DNA of 64,000 nucleotides from Adiantum capillus-veneris. Lineage: Eukaryota > Streptophyta > Polypodiopsida > Polypodiales > Pteridaceae. This document shows positions 12,137 through 23,445 of the stretch, piece after piece. A program made the position numbers and the translations under genes. The stretch spans positions 58,756,753-58,820,752 of the forward strand of contig CM043959.1 in NCBI GenBank assembly GCA_014529385.2. The letters are read 5' to 3'. The first letter of the stretch is position 1. Each line of letters starts with the position of its first letter. Below the pieces are notes generated by a model. That model was not told the origin of the DNA, searched no databases, and saw nothing but the letters and a program-made list of their open reading frames with translations.

Positions 12137-12288
12137 GATGTGTTGCATTAGTGTTATTTGAATCACTGTTGTCCGCGTCCTAGCCGCTCGAAGCTAGGTG
12201 ATGCCCCATGTTCACCCCCATGACGAGTTCTGCATGCATGGTCCTGGCGTAGAGGCTGTCGGGGTCCGTTTTGCGCTTGCACTTGTCA
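11531..12288 (+). repeat. 5' LTR of element 2 (internally deleted, 758 bp)
   Basis: It matches the 3' LTR (18907-20522) at both ends. It holds three long (CT)n tracts (about 11710-11800, 11870-11955, 12041-12134). The ~0.8 kb that lies between two (CT)n tracts in the 3' LTR, including its TATA box, is absent here. Confidence 0.9.
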
Positions 12289-12290
12289 TT

Positions 12291-12307
12291 TGGTGCCTCC
12301 ATTGAGG
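12291..12307 (+). promoter_or_regulatory. Primer-binding site of element 2
   Basis: TGGTGCCTCC starts two bases after the 5' LTR end. It opens with the TGG that pairs with a tRNA CCA end. The priming tRNA was not identified. Confidence 0.65.
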
Positions 12308-12375
12308 AGGGCTTCTCACAAACCTTCAGTTTACAACGCTGAAAATGATGCACGTTGTCGACCATGGATGAGTAA

Positions 12376-12483
12376 ATGCAGGAACTCCCCAATTGGAGAA
12401 CGGAGAAGGAAGAAATTGAAGAAGCAGTGATCGCCTTCATCAAAGAGCTGCTGCCGGAATACACTATCATCAACATCCAGGAA
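12376..12483 (+). other. Short leader ORF ending at a GTAAGT donor-like site
   Basis: An ATG at 12376 opens a 36-codon Glu-rich stretch (MQELPNW..., ...EYTIINIQE). It runs into GTAAGT at 12484, the plant 5' splice-site consensus. It might be a leader exon, since splicing is known in some Tat elements (Ogre), but no acceptor can be assigned. I do not recognise the peptide. Confidence 0.3.
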
Positions 12484-12602
12484 GTAAGTTGTTCGTCTTG
12501 CATATCTCATTCTAATTGCAAATCAAGAACCAGCAGAGGGAGGGTTGTAGGAGGCTCCTCTCATTATCGTCTCCCACCGCACTCTATCAATGAGTGCCAT
12601 CA

Positions 12603-13340
12603 ATGGAGTTAAAGGAGAAGAAGAAATCCTCTACATCGACGTGCACCACGCAAAGAGATTATCCATATTAAGGAAGGAAAGAGGTTGGTAAAGCCTATCT
12701 TCCCCAAGGAATATGAAAGTAAAGGTATAGCCTCTTCTCCTAAGTGGCCCAAAGGGGCTAATTGTGCCAAAGGAAAAGGAGGAAGCCTAGGCCAATGCTA
12801 AATCACATGACCTCCAAGGAAGGAGAAACACCTGACCAAATGAGTGCTTCAAATTCGGAAAACAGAATCGTGCCTAGGTTGCCAAAAAGAAGGTCATCCA
12901 AAGCAAAGCGGTGGAAGATCGCCTATCGATTCATGGTGCACATGTGAGTGCTACTAGTTCACTTTGACAACCCCAAAGCAGAGGTGGTAAAAATGTTTCC
13001 ATGCCCTAGAAAGGAGTGGTTTGGCTTTTGTCCTCGCTGTTTTTGAGGGCGGGTAGAGGGTCTTTCTCCTCTCCCCGTACAACTCATCCTGAAGAAACTG
13101 TATACCACGGGTGAAACCCAGTGGGCCGGAGATGAGCTACCATTAAATGGTGTGGAATTCATGCAACAAGCCAATTATGATAACTATTTGCAACTGCTAC
13201 TAGCTAAAAGGCTAGGAGTGGTCAAACACGTTGTCATCACTCCATACGTGCTGAGCAATGAAGGGAAGGTGGAGCCTATGAAGGGAAATGACCTCTTGTG
13301 GATGTGCCGACTTGTCAACACTGGCATGGTAAGGGTATAA
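12603..13340 (+). pseudogene. Degraded extra ORF upstream of gag, element 2
   Basis: One reading frame carries coherent protein-like sequence from about 12760 to 13340, broken by stops at 12945-12947 and about 13047. A basic stretch (PKRRSSKAKRWKIAYRF) is followed by HFDNPKAEVVKMFPCPRKEW and a CPRCF motif that could bind metal. A longer run then includes KRLGVVKHVVITPYVL. The part before 12760 is frameshifted (VKGEEEILYIDVHHAKRL in another frame). Extra ORFs before gag are known in Tat elements such as Ogre. I do not recognise this protein, and it bears no visible likeness to the leader ORFs of elements 3 and 5. Confidence 0.55.
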
Positions 13341-13438
13341 GCGAGTTTTAATCTATCCACCCAGTCTTGTAAGCAAGCTGCTATAAGCCACTAAGTCATT
13401 TTTGTTTAAGAAAAAAAGTTTAAAAATCGTGTTTTGCA

Positions 13439-14333
13439 ATGGCAAATGTTTGCTTCCCAACCTTCATGAGAAACGTGGGGAAAGATGCTTCAAATTTTCT
13501 AGATAATCTTGAAATAACACGTGTCGTCTCTCGAAGGGATGACGATGCTTCATGTCTGTGTATTTTCCCAATGTTAATGAAAGTGGAAGCAAGATCATGG
13601 TACAACACCTTGGTGCTAGCCACCGAGGAGAGGTGGGATCTGCTAAGAGCAACATTTCTAAGGCGCTTTGGAGAAGGCACCACATTCAAAAAGCTATGGC
13701 AATTGCTGATGAAGTTGAAGCAAGGAAGTATGGCTGAATATGCAGCATACAAATCAAAGTTTGTGGATCTATGAGGATGATGGGTTGCATCGCCAAGGGA
13801 GGGTGAAGGGGCACCCAATTTCCTAAAGAAAGACCGGTTTGTGGCTGGCTCATGGCCAAGGCTTATGGCCAATTCTTAAAGTGAAGGGAAGGTTTCCTGC
13901 TATGTATGAGGTAGCAGTTGAAGTAGCCCACCTTAAAGATAAGAATTTGTGTCTACAAGCCAGAACTATCGAGGAAGAGGAACTGGGAAGGGACCCACCA
14001 CACCTAGCCGCACTTGCAAAGCAGCCGTCCAGAGGAATCAGCCACCATAAGAACTGGGTGAAGATCAACAAGACGTGCTCAATCAAATCACCAGCCAGTT
14101 AGAGAATCTTTCAATACATTTGGTGCAGCAAGTGCATGCACCTACTAGAATCCAGAGCAAGGAAGAGGGCAGCAAAGACAGAATCAAGACTACCATTGTT
14201 ACAACTATGGAGAGGAGGGCCATGTCATGTACTACTGTCCTCATCCAAGAAGACATAACTTCAATAGGGGAGTGAGACAAAATCAGATCTCTCCACCAAG
14301 GGCGAGACCACCACCACCCAGGAAACCAGAGTA
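13439..14333 (+). pseudogene. gag of element 2
   Basis: The start is ATG at 13439, and the first 111 codons are open. They carry a Retrotrans_gag-like stretch with AR-SWYNTL, RWDLLRATFLRRFGEG and MAEYAAYKSKF. A frame break near 13770 is followed by FLKKDRF and VAEVAHLKD-like gag segments in another frame. A zinc knuckle at 14197-14238 reads CYNYGEEGHVMYYC: the second Cys is Tyr, a single-base change. A Pro-rich tail (about 14300-14415) follows. It would have been the RNA-binding coat protein and is now broken by several frameshifts. Confidence 0.8.
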
Positions 14334-14382
14334 GATTCCACTGGTCCAAATCCTTTGACCTCCTGTACAACCACCACCACCA

Positions 14383-15175
14383 TTGCAACCTCTCATTCCA
14401 CCGCTACCTCTACCACCTGCTAGAAACCAAGCAGTAAGTGTCATCAGTCTTGAAGCTAAGGGAAAATCAAAGGTAGAAGAGTGTGTCAAAGAGAAGGAAA
14501 AAGGAAAAGGAAAGGTAGAAGAAGTGGATGCCATGGGAGTGAAACATGATAGGCACGAAGAGGCCTCTCAAAGGGAGGAAAATATGAAAGGAAAAGGAGA
14601 TTCTAGAAAGCATGCATCTAAGCCTCAGTGGAAGATCGACATCATGGATTTTTTGTTGGGTGAGTATGCTAAACCATATGACCTAGTTCAAGATGTTTTG
14701 ATGCAGGGTCCAAAAATACCCTGGCTCCAATTAATCCATCTTGCACCAAGGATGAGGAGACAATGGACGAAGATGCTAAGTACAAGGAAGTCAAGACCAA
14801 GGATAGCTGGGGCTATCTTTGGGAGGAATATTGATGACATTCTACCTATCATGGATGCCCACATCAAGGGACAACGTATCTCAAACATCTACATAGATGG
14901 TGGTGCACAAATATGCGTCATGAGTGAGAAAAATGATGCACCATCTAGGCCTAGAGGTAAGTAGGTTGGCACCCTACCGAGCTAAAATGGCAAATAACGT
15001 CAAAGTGAAATGTGTAGGCATTTGGAATGCAATCAAAGTGAAGGCATTCAACACAGAAGTAGAGGTAGGCATTTTTGTCATGCCGCACAAAGGGGAGGGC
15101 TACCCTATCATTTTTGGAAGTCTATGGATCATGGATCTGGAGGATAAACAAGACTGGAGTACCGGAATGATCTAG
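14383..15175 (+). pseudogene. Spacer and aspartic protease of element 2
   Basis: A Lys/Glu-rich spacer (about residues 25-75) precedes a retropepsin whose active site reads YIDGGAQICVMS. It is almost the same as YVDGGAQICVIT in element 3, so DGG is the family form rather than a mutation. A frameshift near 14940 moves the rest to another frame: KVKCVGIWNAIKVKAF, then the C-terminal hallmark GYPIIFGS. Its neighbours are gag and RT in the usual order. A stop near 15174 separates it from the RT linker. Confidence 0.8.
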
Positions 15176-15599
15176 ATGAAGAATGCTAAAGCAAAGCCCA
15201 TATTCTACAACATGAAGATTGGGAAGCAACGCAACATGATCTTAAGAGGCATCAGAAGATGAGTTCACCAGTGAATCTTCGACCACCTTGGGAGAAGAGA
15301 TGACAACAACTGAAGAGAGCGACAATAGCATTGAAGTGATGGGAGTCATCCTCAAAGATCCAAAGATATTGACACAATCTGAAGCACCACCAGAGAACCA
15401 ATAGGGACCAAGTATGCAACCCTTGGTGGATACAAGTAAGTTACATCGGTTGCTCTCCAATGTTTATCTAGTGAAGAGAGAGAAGAATACATCTCTATGC
15501 TGGGTAACTTCACTTTCCATTGATGGTTATCACAAGATCACAGGCATCACAGTGGTGCAGCACCACATAAGACTCAATGAAGGAAGTAAGCCTGTAGTG

Positions 15600-16400
15600 T
15601 AAAAGCTCAGAAGGCTTGGGGTAGTTCAACAAGAGGCATTACTCAAAGAGGTAAGGAATTTGCTACATGCAGGTTTCATTCACCCCGTTGAAGACTCAGA
15701 GTGGGTCTCTCTAGTGGTGGTCACGCCAAAGAAAAATGGTAAGTGGAGAGTTTGTGTAGACTACAAACCTCTCAATGCAGCAACAAAGAGGAATCATTTT
15801 CCCCTCCCATTCCAAGACAAGATTCTCAACAAGGTAGCATATCATGAGCACTACACAGTATGTGATGGCTACTCAGGCTACTTTCAGACTAGCATTGCAG
15901 AAGAAGACTAGAAAAAGACAACCTTCATAACACCATGGGGATGTTTTACTTACAGAGTGATTCTTTTTGGCCTCACCAACTCTCCGGCCACATTCTAATG
16001 CTATATGTAACTTTTGTCTTCCAGCCATACTTTAATAAGTCTAATACGGGTTTTCATAGATGATTCCTGCATCTATAGCTCTCGCTCCCTCCATTTGAGC
16101 AAGGTCTATGATGGCTTGGCTAGGCTGCAAACCTTGGGTAGCCAGCTTAACGTAGATAAGTGTCACATTGGTGAAAGCAATGTCACTCTTCTCGGCCATG
16201 TAATTTCAGCAAAAGGAGTTGAGTCTGACCCAAGCAACGTTCAAGCTTTAGTGTCTTTGTCATCACCCACCACAGCTAAGCAATTGGTCTCTTTCCTTCA
16301 GAAGGTAAGGTATTTGAGCAGGTTCATTCACTTTCTCTCTCAAGTGGTTCTCCCTTTACAAAAAGTCACCCATAGAGATGTCTTCCTATGGAGTGAATAA
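15600..16400 (+). pseudogene. Reverse transcriptase of element 2
   Basis: The domain begins with LLHAGFIHPVEDSEWVS and VVVTPKKNGKWRVCVDYKPL, then CDGYSGYFQTSIAEED with a stop at 15909-15911. It goes on with TPWGCFTYRV and LFGLTNSPATF (another stop) and RVFIDDSCIYSS, where the catalytic pair of aspartates (FIDD) is kept. The LLGHVISAKG and thumb segments (QLVSFLQKVRYLSRFIHFLSQ) follow. At least three stops and one frame change make it inactive. It is clearly homologous to the RT of element 3. Confidence 0.88.
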
Positions 16401-16790
16401 AATAAGCAACAATTTAGCGAAGTGAAACAGATCTTGGCTACACTTCCCACCATTGCACCCCCTAGATGGGACAAGCCATTTTATGTTAACCCCAATGTAG
16501 GAGATGATACACTTGGAGCCTTACTAATGCAGAAGGACTCCCAAACCTCTTTTATGCGTCCTAACTTCTCTAGTCGTGTCATGAACCCATCAGAAGAAGG
16601 ATTCACCACCCACGATAGAGCACATGGTGCTCGCATTGATGTTTGCCACTACAAAGTTTTGCTCTTATCTATTGCTTAGACCCTTTGTAATTCTAACAAT
16701 GGAAGAGGTCTTTCTGTATGTGATGCAACACATGGATGTCTCATCTAGAATCTCTAAGTGGCTTGTTAGATAACAAGAGTTTGATTACAC
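16401..16790 (+). pseudogene. First RNase H (gypsy type) of element 2
   Basis: The homologous part in element 3 reads FYVNPSVGDDAIGAMLLQ; here it is FYVNPNVGDDTLGALLMQK, so the first acidic site is present. The middle of the domain (FSSRVMNPSEEGFTTHDRAHGA) is recognisable but altered, and a stop follows at about 16679. It lies directly after the RT thumb, as expected for a gypsy pol. Confidence 0.7.
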
Positions 16791-17312
16791 TATGCAAGTG
16801 GAAAACTCCACCAGAGCTAGTCTAGCAGGTATTCTTACTTATCTTCACTATGAGAAGAAGCTAAAGGTCAACACAAAAGGCAAAGGAGTGATTCCAATGG
16901 TAGAAGTTCCTAAGCTAAAAGGAGCTCACTCTCTTTTCTTTGATGGAGCTTACAATAGAACAGTGGACAAGGTTGCAACTGGCATCATCATTTTCAATGA
17001 GCAAAAGGATAAGGTATTCTCTATTGTGCAGCTACTACACTCCCACTCCAACAACAAAAGAAGTAGAGTACGCGGCCCTAATTCTTGGATTAGAACAATG
17101 TGTTTTTTGCAAGGGGTTCAGCGCCTAAATGTGATGCCATGCTCTTGATTAAGCATATAAATGGCATTTGGGTTTGTAAAAATCAGGTTTTTCTTGGCCA
17201 ATTGTGCCAAATTAAGGATCTTTTAAGAAAGTTTGAAGCAGTGCAGTATTTCATGTCCTTAGGGCAAAAAATCAAGAAGCAAATGCTCAGCCAAGGAAAG
17301 AATACAAGTTAA
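16791..17312 (+). pseudogene. Second RNase H (aRNH) of element 2
   Basis: After VENSTRASLAGILTYL, which matches the same junction in element 3, a second RNase H-like domain starts with HSLFFDGAYN (first catalytic Asp). SHSNNK-EVEYAALILGLEQCVF follows across a frameshift near 17050, keeping the Glu. Then comes KCDAMLLIKHINGIWVCKN with the next Asp. A second RNase H between the gypsy RNase H and integrase is the hallmark of the plant Tat lineage. Frames change at least twice. Confidence 0.75.
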
Positions 17313-17699
17313 CAACATATTAATGAATATGGGAGTTTCCCAATTCCCACTCTCAAAACAAGCTTAAGATTTGACCACATGGTCATCTTAGTCAAAGTTT
17401 TGAGAGAATGGCTCGAAAGAGCCTTTCAAGTACTACCTTGTGAAAGTCTTTGGTCTTAAACAATAGTTTGAGGTTTGTCCATATGGCCAAATCTTCGATA
17501 CATTGGTGATTCTGAAATTGGCTCTAAATTCTCAAACTCTCTAATATGGTGTTAGTTGTTCCCATAGGAGCAATCAAATTGAAGCTTCCCCTCTTTTAGG
17601 GTAGCGATGCTATGCCTGATATCATCAGCTTCTTAGATATAGAAGAATGTCCTGAAGGGTATACCAAGGGCCAGAAACAATGGCTTGTCCAAAAGGCAA

Positions 17700-18790
17700 C
17701 AAGATGTTGCCTTATAAACGACACCTTGTACTGCAAGGGCAAAGACTAGATTCTCAGGCGAGTGCCTATCTCCAGTGAAATCACGGAGTTGATCTCAAGT
17801 TGATGGTGTTTGCGACGGCCACTTTGCTCTAGGTATTACTAGTAGGAAGATTCTACAAACAAGATTCTCTTGGCCTAGTATGAATAGTGATGTGCATCAT
17901 TGTTGTCATGCAGAGCTTGTCAAGTATCCAGTGATCAAACACTAACCTATGAGCACAAACTCCTATCATCTCATATGGCCCGTTTGAGAAGTGGGGAGTA
18001 GATGCAATTGGTCCTTTACCAAGGGCCCAATCTGGTAAACTATACATTCTAGTTGGTGTAGACTACATGATCCAATTGGCGAAAGCAACAGTCAGCACAC
18101 GCATTACAACCCAAGAAGTGGCAAAGTTCATATTTGAGCACATCTGTTGCTGCTTTGGCACACCTCTGGAAATAATATATCATAGAGGGCCAGGCTTTAG
18201 AGGCAACTTGGTGGGAGAACTGATGAAAAAGCTAGGCATCACATGCCGACACTCCACTTTATACTCAGTGCAATGGTCTAGTGAATAATCACACAGGTGA
18301 TTGGGATAAGCATCTCATGGCCGCTCTTTGGGCCGCATGACATTTCGAACATCACTAGGTTTCACCCCTTTCCATCTGGTATATGGAAAGGAGGCCATTC
18401 TACCCATCAAGGTACATATAGCCAGCTTGCGAGTCATGGCTAGTCAGTTACAACGTCCAATTGCCCATCTCTGCAACCACACCTTGGATCTAGAAAGGCT
18501 TCAGTTAGACAGGGAAGAGCCATCAACTACTATGCAACACAAGGAGAACGACGCCGACTCGCATTCAATCAAGGGCTTAAGGAAAAGGGTCTGAAGAAAG
18601 GTATGTTAGTATTGAGATACAACAACAGATTTGACACTAGGAAAGATAAGAAGTTTTAGCCTAGATGGAAAGGCCCATTCATTGGGAAAATGCGATACAC
18701 TAATGGTAGCTAAAAATTGATGCAAGCAGATGGTCAAATTCACAAGACCAGAGTCTATGGATGGAGGCTAAAAAGGTACTTCTTAAGGTT
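17700..18790 (+). pseudogene. Integrase of element 2
   Basis: The integrase zinc-binding region is degraded around 17760-17960. The core resumes at 18067 with QLAKATVSTRITTQEVAKFIFEHICC. The second catalytic Asp is replaced by His: IYHRGPGFRG against LSDKGPGFRE in element 3. The region of the catalytic Glu near 18270 is destroyed by stops. The C-terminal part (TSLGFTPFHLVYGKEAILP at about 18346, then RLQLDREEP) is readable. It would have been the DDE integrase and is inactive. Confidence 0.82.
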
Positions 18791-18891
18791 TGATCCGGAG
18801 TTCATGCTAGATATTCCAGAGGAGGGAGAACCCTCCAGCGCCACTGCCAGAGAGTCAGAAGCAGAGCTAGAGACATGAATGCCTCTAGCCT

Positions 18892-18906
18892 GAAGGGGGG
18901 GGCTAA
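18892..18906 (+). promoter_or_regulatory. Polypurine tract of element 2
   Basis: The sequence gaaggggggggcta lies directly before the 3' LTR start TGAAGGCC. It is the expected plus-strand primer site. Confidence 0.8.
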
Positions 18907-19119
18907 TGAAGGCCGGATTTTGTAGCCACGATCGTGGGAACAAACCCCATTCGAGGGGAGCATGAAATAATAAAAAGACTTTTTTTTGTAGGTTTCTACA
19001 TGCCATCACCCCCTCCTTGACCTAGCACCCACAGAGGGGCCGCCCCCCCTTGGAACCAACCCCTCCCTCTCCTCCATTATCTCAATCTTTATCTCTCTCT
19101 CTTTCCCCAACCTGACGCC

Positions 19120-19193
<74 letters not shown>

Positions 19194-19310
19194 CCTCTTG
19201 CTTGATTATAGGCTCTCTCTCTCTCCTCCATTATCCAGAAGGGCCGCCATCTCTCTCCACCTCGCTCTGTGTGTGTGTGTGTGTGTGTGTGTCGGCAGCA
19301 GTAGGATAAG

Positions 19311-19371
<61 letters not shown>

Positions 19372-19450
19372 CCACTCGATCTCTCTCCATTTCTCACCCT
19401 CGTTCTCTCTCACTTTCTTTCTCTCTCTCGTTCTCTGTATAGCAAAATTT

Positions 19451-19503
<53 letters not shown>

Positions 19504-20309
19504 CATACACACATACACACTCCCTCACACCTATTTATCTCTTGCTCTCTCACCTCTCTCCATCTCTTGTTTAGTAAAAGAATACCTACTCTCTCTCCTT
19601 CCACTCACAAGCACATACACACTCATGAGCACGTACATATACGCACACACACGTACGGACACAGTTACATACGCACCAAAAACAATCGCACAAACACACT
19701 CGCATGCACACATTCAAACAAACACACGCATGCCATACACACGTACAAGAAGAAAAATCAAAGGAGCTCGACAATCGATGCCCAAAACAACAAAAAAGGA
19801 CGACCAAGTCACGCAATGGCAACGACGAATCAAGAAATGACCCGAAGGCATGCCCCAACGGCCCCGAAACTGACAAACGTGCTACATCGACGCACGAGCA
19901 AAGCCCACCATTCACCGATATTTTTTCCACGATGCATCCCCGTAGTAAACATCCGTAGGGTAATCTATTTTTCCGGTTTCAAGCCAAAACCTTGTAAAAA
20001 ACCACCACCTCTCTCTAGGTGATGGTCACAAAGGCCCACCTAGGAGATATCATTTTGAAATTCTCCTAAAACAAAGCAAGGGTCAACCATCTGGGACCCG
20101 GCTCCTTGCTTTGTCTCCTGATTAGGGCCCAAGCCTAATTATGTTATCTTAAACTAATGCAGCCTGCACCTATAAAAGAACACTGAGAGGTCACTATCAT
20201 GGGGGTCATCACTTGAGAAGGAAGCCATGCACACACACTCACTCCAAGGGCACCACACACAGGAGTAGGGTATCCGTACATATGGAATTTTCCCTAGATA
20301 ACACACTAT

Positions 20310-20371
<62 letters not shown>

Positions 20372-20522
20372 GTGCTGCATTAGTGTTATTTGAATCGATG
20401 ATGTCCACGTCCTAGCCGCTCAAAGCTAGGTGGTGCCCCCCGTTGACCCCCGTGAAAATTTCTACATGCACGGTCTTGGCATAGAGGCCGTCGGGGTCCG
20501 TTTTGGGCTTGCCCTTTTGTCA
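18907..20522 (+). repeat. 3' LTR of element 2 (full length, 1616 bp)
   Basis: It starts TGAAGGCC after the polypurine tract and ends TGTCA. It contains several (CT)n tracts, a (GT)n tract (19268-19292) and a (CT)n block at 20313-20368. The part between about 19500 and 20312 is unique to this LTR and holds the TATA box and an 11-bp-stem inverted repeat (20071-20081 with 20104-20114). Confidence 0.9.
20171..20180 (+). promoter_or_regulatory. TATA box in 3' LTR of element 2
   Basis: TATAAAAGAA lies about 350 nt before the LTR end, a usual place for the U3/R boundary promoter. The 5' LTR lacks this segment. Confidence 0.65.
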
Positions 20523-20589
20523 TTAGCATCATGTCAGTTCTTGAGAGAAGGGGGAGAGAAGAAGCATGTTGTTTTTTCCATGTTTAGCT

Positions 20590-22470
20590 GAACCACACTT
20601 GGTCACTTATTTTGCCAGGTTTTTATTAGCATGAAGAGACTTTCTCAAATCTCTCTTCATCTTTCTTTTTGTCTCTCTCATTCTTAGATATCTTGCCTCT
20701 TTGTACGCTACTCTCCATTGTTGATTTGCTCATGTATGTGGCACTGTAGTGTTGTCTAGTGTCTGAGGATCTTATCAAAGTCAAGGCAGATTGGAGTCGA
20801 GGTCAGATCAGGGCCAATTCTTGTCTTGTCCTTACTTGTTCTGACATTATATCAGAGCCATACGTGGCACAAACATCTTGGATGCTCGATAGTGGCTGAT
20901 TTAGTACTGTTTTTGGCTTGATTGAGAGAGAAGAATGTTGTTGAATTTTCTTGGTTATTCCAATTTGGGGCTGATTTGATGTTTGTTGCACCCTCTTCTT
21001 GGTGTCAAGGATGGTGGTTGTAGTGGAAAAAAGAGAACACAAGCTTTGACATACATGGGGGAAAATCCTACTACCGTTTTGATGCAGATGTTGGATATGA
21101 AGGGTGTAAACCGGACTTCAATTGCATAAGTGCAGCCTAGCTGAGGGGTGCAAGAGGCACAATGCTATGTGCAAGGACAATTTAGCATAATTGGGAGGCA
21201 CATCTAGGAGGTAATATGGGCACATGAGCGTAGATCAAAATAGGTGATGGTGCCCAAGAGCCCTACAAGGTGCATTTCTTCCATGGCTGGGAGTGAATCA
21301 CGGTGCCCAAGAGCCCTACAAGGTGCATTTCTTCCATGGCTGGGAGTGAATCACGCAGGGAACATTTCAACAAAGAGGTGAAGAATCTATGATGAGGCAT
21401 CCCAAGGGCACATGAAAACAAGGATGAGGGTGCACAGGGGTAATTGATAGACAATGGAAATGCGGCACAAAGGAAACATGGTGTTGGTCATGGGGTAAAA
21501 GGAGCAGATGGCAGGTGGCAGTGCAGTTGTAGTTGTGTATACACTAGGTCTATCCATTAAGGTATGTCAAACCTATGTCGCACCACCCTTGGTCACTTGT
21601 ATGGGTAGTTTGTTATTAGCATGGAGAGGCTTTCCCATATCTTTCTCTATCTTTCTCACTCTCTGTCATTTGGATATCCTCTCTCTTTCTACCTTAGTGA
21701 TCTCTCCTCTCCACACTTTCCTTGTTCATGTATGTGGCATCATAGGTGCTCTCTAGTGTCAGAGGATCTTATTAGAGTCAAGGCAGATTGGAATTTGGGT
21801 GTCCACCGGATCAAAGACCAGTTCCTATCTTCATTGTATCTTTCACTACATATTATGACATGGTATTAGAGGCATAAATGACATGACCATTGTGGATACT
21901 CAGTAGTGGATGATTCAATAACATCTTGGGCTTGATCCAAGGAGAAGGGGCTTGCTGGTTTTTTCCCAATTTTTCTAAGTTGGGGCTGATTTTCCTATGT
22001 GGAGGTTTGGACCGCTATCTATGACTTCTTTGTATGTTACCCGTGACTACCTCTTGACCTCTGCTCACCATTCGAGAACCTCAAATCACCCTTGGTCACT
22101 TGATTTGCAAGGGTTTTATCAGCATGAAGAGCCTTTCTTAGGTCTCTCTCTGTATTTCTTTGTCTATCTCATTTTTAGATATCCTATCTCTTTCTACGTT
22201 AGCAATATCCCCTCTCTGCAGTTGCCTTGTTCATATATGTGGGGTTTCATGCATTCTCTAGTTTAGAGGTTCTTATCAAAGTTGATGTGCCCATTAGATC
22301 GAAGGCCGATTTTTGTATTCGTTGCATCTACTACTACCTAATCTGACATGGTATCAAAGTCGTACATGGAAGGACCACCTTGGATGCTTGATATTAGCTG
22401 ATTCAGTGTCGTTTTTTACTTTATTGAGAGAGAAGAGGTTGCTGGTTCTTTTTGTAGTCTTAAAATTTGG
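20590..22470 (+). repeat. Three tandem LTR-end plus primer-binding-site units
   Basis: A ~260-280-bp LTR-like segment beginning near 'cttggtcactt' occurs at about 20595, 21585 and 22090. Each ends in 'tgaca(t)', followed at once by a form of the initiator-Met tRNA binding site TGGTATCAGAGC. The forms are TTATATCAGAGCC (20847), TGGTATTAGAGGC (21861) and TGGTATCAAAGTC (22349). A shared ~120-bp leader follows each. No coding region is left. The pattern suits LTR-retrotransposon ends multiplied by unequal recombination. Confidence 0.75.
21249..21354. repeat. Perfect 53-bp tandem duplication
   Basis: The copies 21249-21301 and 21302-21354 are identical, which points to a recent duplication. Confidence 0.95.
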
Positions 22471-22715
22471 GACTGATTTGGCATCCAGTTTTTGGTTTTG
22501 ACTTGGCAGTCAAGGGGTGTGCTGTGGAAGAGCCCTCTCCTTGGTGGCAACCGTAAGCCAATCCTAGTCCCCTTGGTGTGGTATGATTTTAGGGTGGCAC
22601 CCTTCATCAGCCAATGTAACAGTTTAATTGGACTTGGTGTCTTAATTGATGCCATGGCTTGGAAGGAGCATGGTTTATGATGTAACTTTTTTGGTTTCAT
22701 AATATATATACACAC

Positions 22716-23412
22716 TCACTATTGTGATTTTTTTTTTTGTGGGGGGGGGGGGACATGAACTACACGTATGCTTGCTAAGCTCTTGTTGTTGGGAATGTAT
22801 GTCAAATGCAGTGTCACTCTTGAAGGCACAAAGCGACCTTGAGGGGTTTTTTCATCTTTTGTTGAGAGATACACAAGGACCATTATGCTCTTGTATCCTC
22901 AAAGTGCCCTCAGAGGTTTTCCATGTTTTATTGAGAGCTACAGAAGGACCACTATGCTCTTGTGTCCTCCAAACAGATAGAGCATGAGCGTATCCTTCTA
23001 TAATACAGTGACCAATATGTGCATGCTAAATGCATATGCTATGGAAATTTCCCCAAAAATGAAACTTTATGTTCAAATTTGACAATGCTAGATGGAGCAC
23101 AACCATCTATTGCTTAACCCATCTGTGGGCATATATTTTGCAAGTGTATGCTTCGCATATCCGAAGTACCAGAATTGCCTTAATGGGATATTCTCTTAAC
23201 ATTGTTTTCACCAAAGAATATGCTAAAAATGAGAAAGACTCACAGCTTTAAGAGCAGAGAGGAAATGAAATCCCTTTACTTCAACACAAAGAGCAAGTAG
23301 TCATGTTTTTGTAAATTTTTTGTCTACCTTGAGATTTTGAAAGTGCTTTACTAAAAGTTGGAGAAGAGCACCTACCATGCTAATAAGCTTTGAGGAGAGG
23401 GATTCCTTCTCT

Positions 23413-23445
<33 letters not shown>

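Larger units (their letters stand above)
11531..20522 (+). mobile_element. Element 2: Tat-like Ty3/gypsy retrotransposon
   Basis: The element has LTRs of unequal length, a primer-binding site, a broken leader ORF, gag, protease, RT, a first RNase H, a second RNase H, integrase, a polypurine tract and the 3' LTR. The second RNase H between the first and integrase marks the plant Tat lineage (Ogre, Retand and relatives). LTRs begin TGACGGCC or TGAAGGCC and end TGTCA. The flanking 4-mers are CTAG (11527-11530) and TTAG (20523-20526), a possible 4-bp target duplication with one transition. All reading frames are broken. Confidence 0.9.

Noticed and set aside
11643-12166. Long open frames of Ser-Leu or Arg-Glu repeats on both strands
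   Set aside because: They are translations of (CT)n/(AG)n microsatellites in the element 2 LTR. The same applies at 19231-19518, 25565-25762, 37920-38337, 40094-40575 and 51181-51539.
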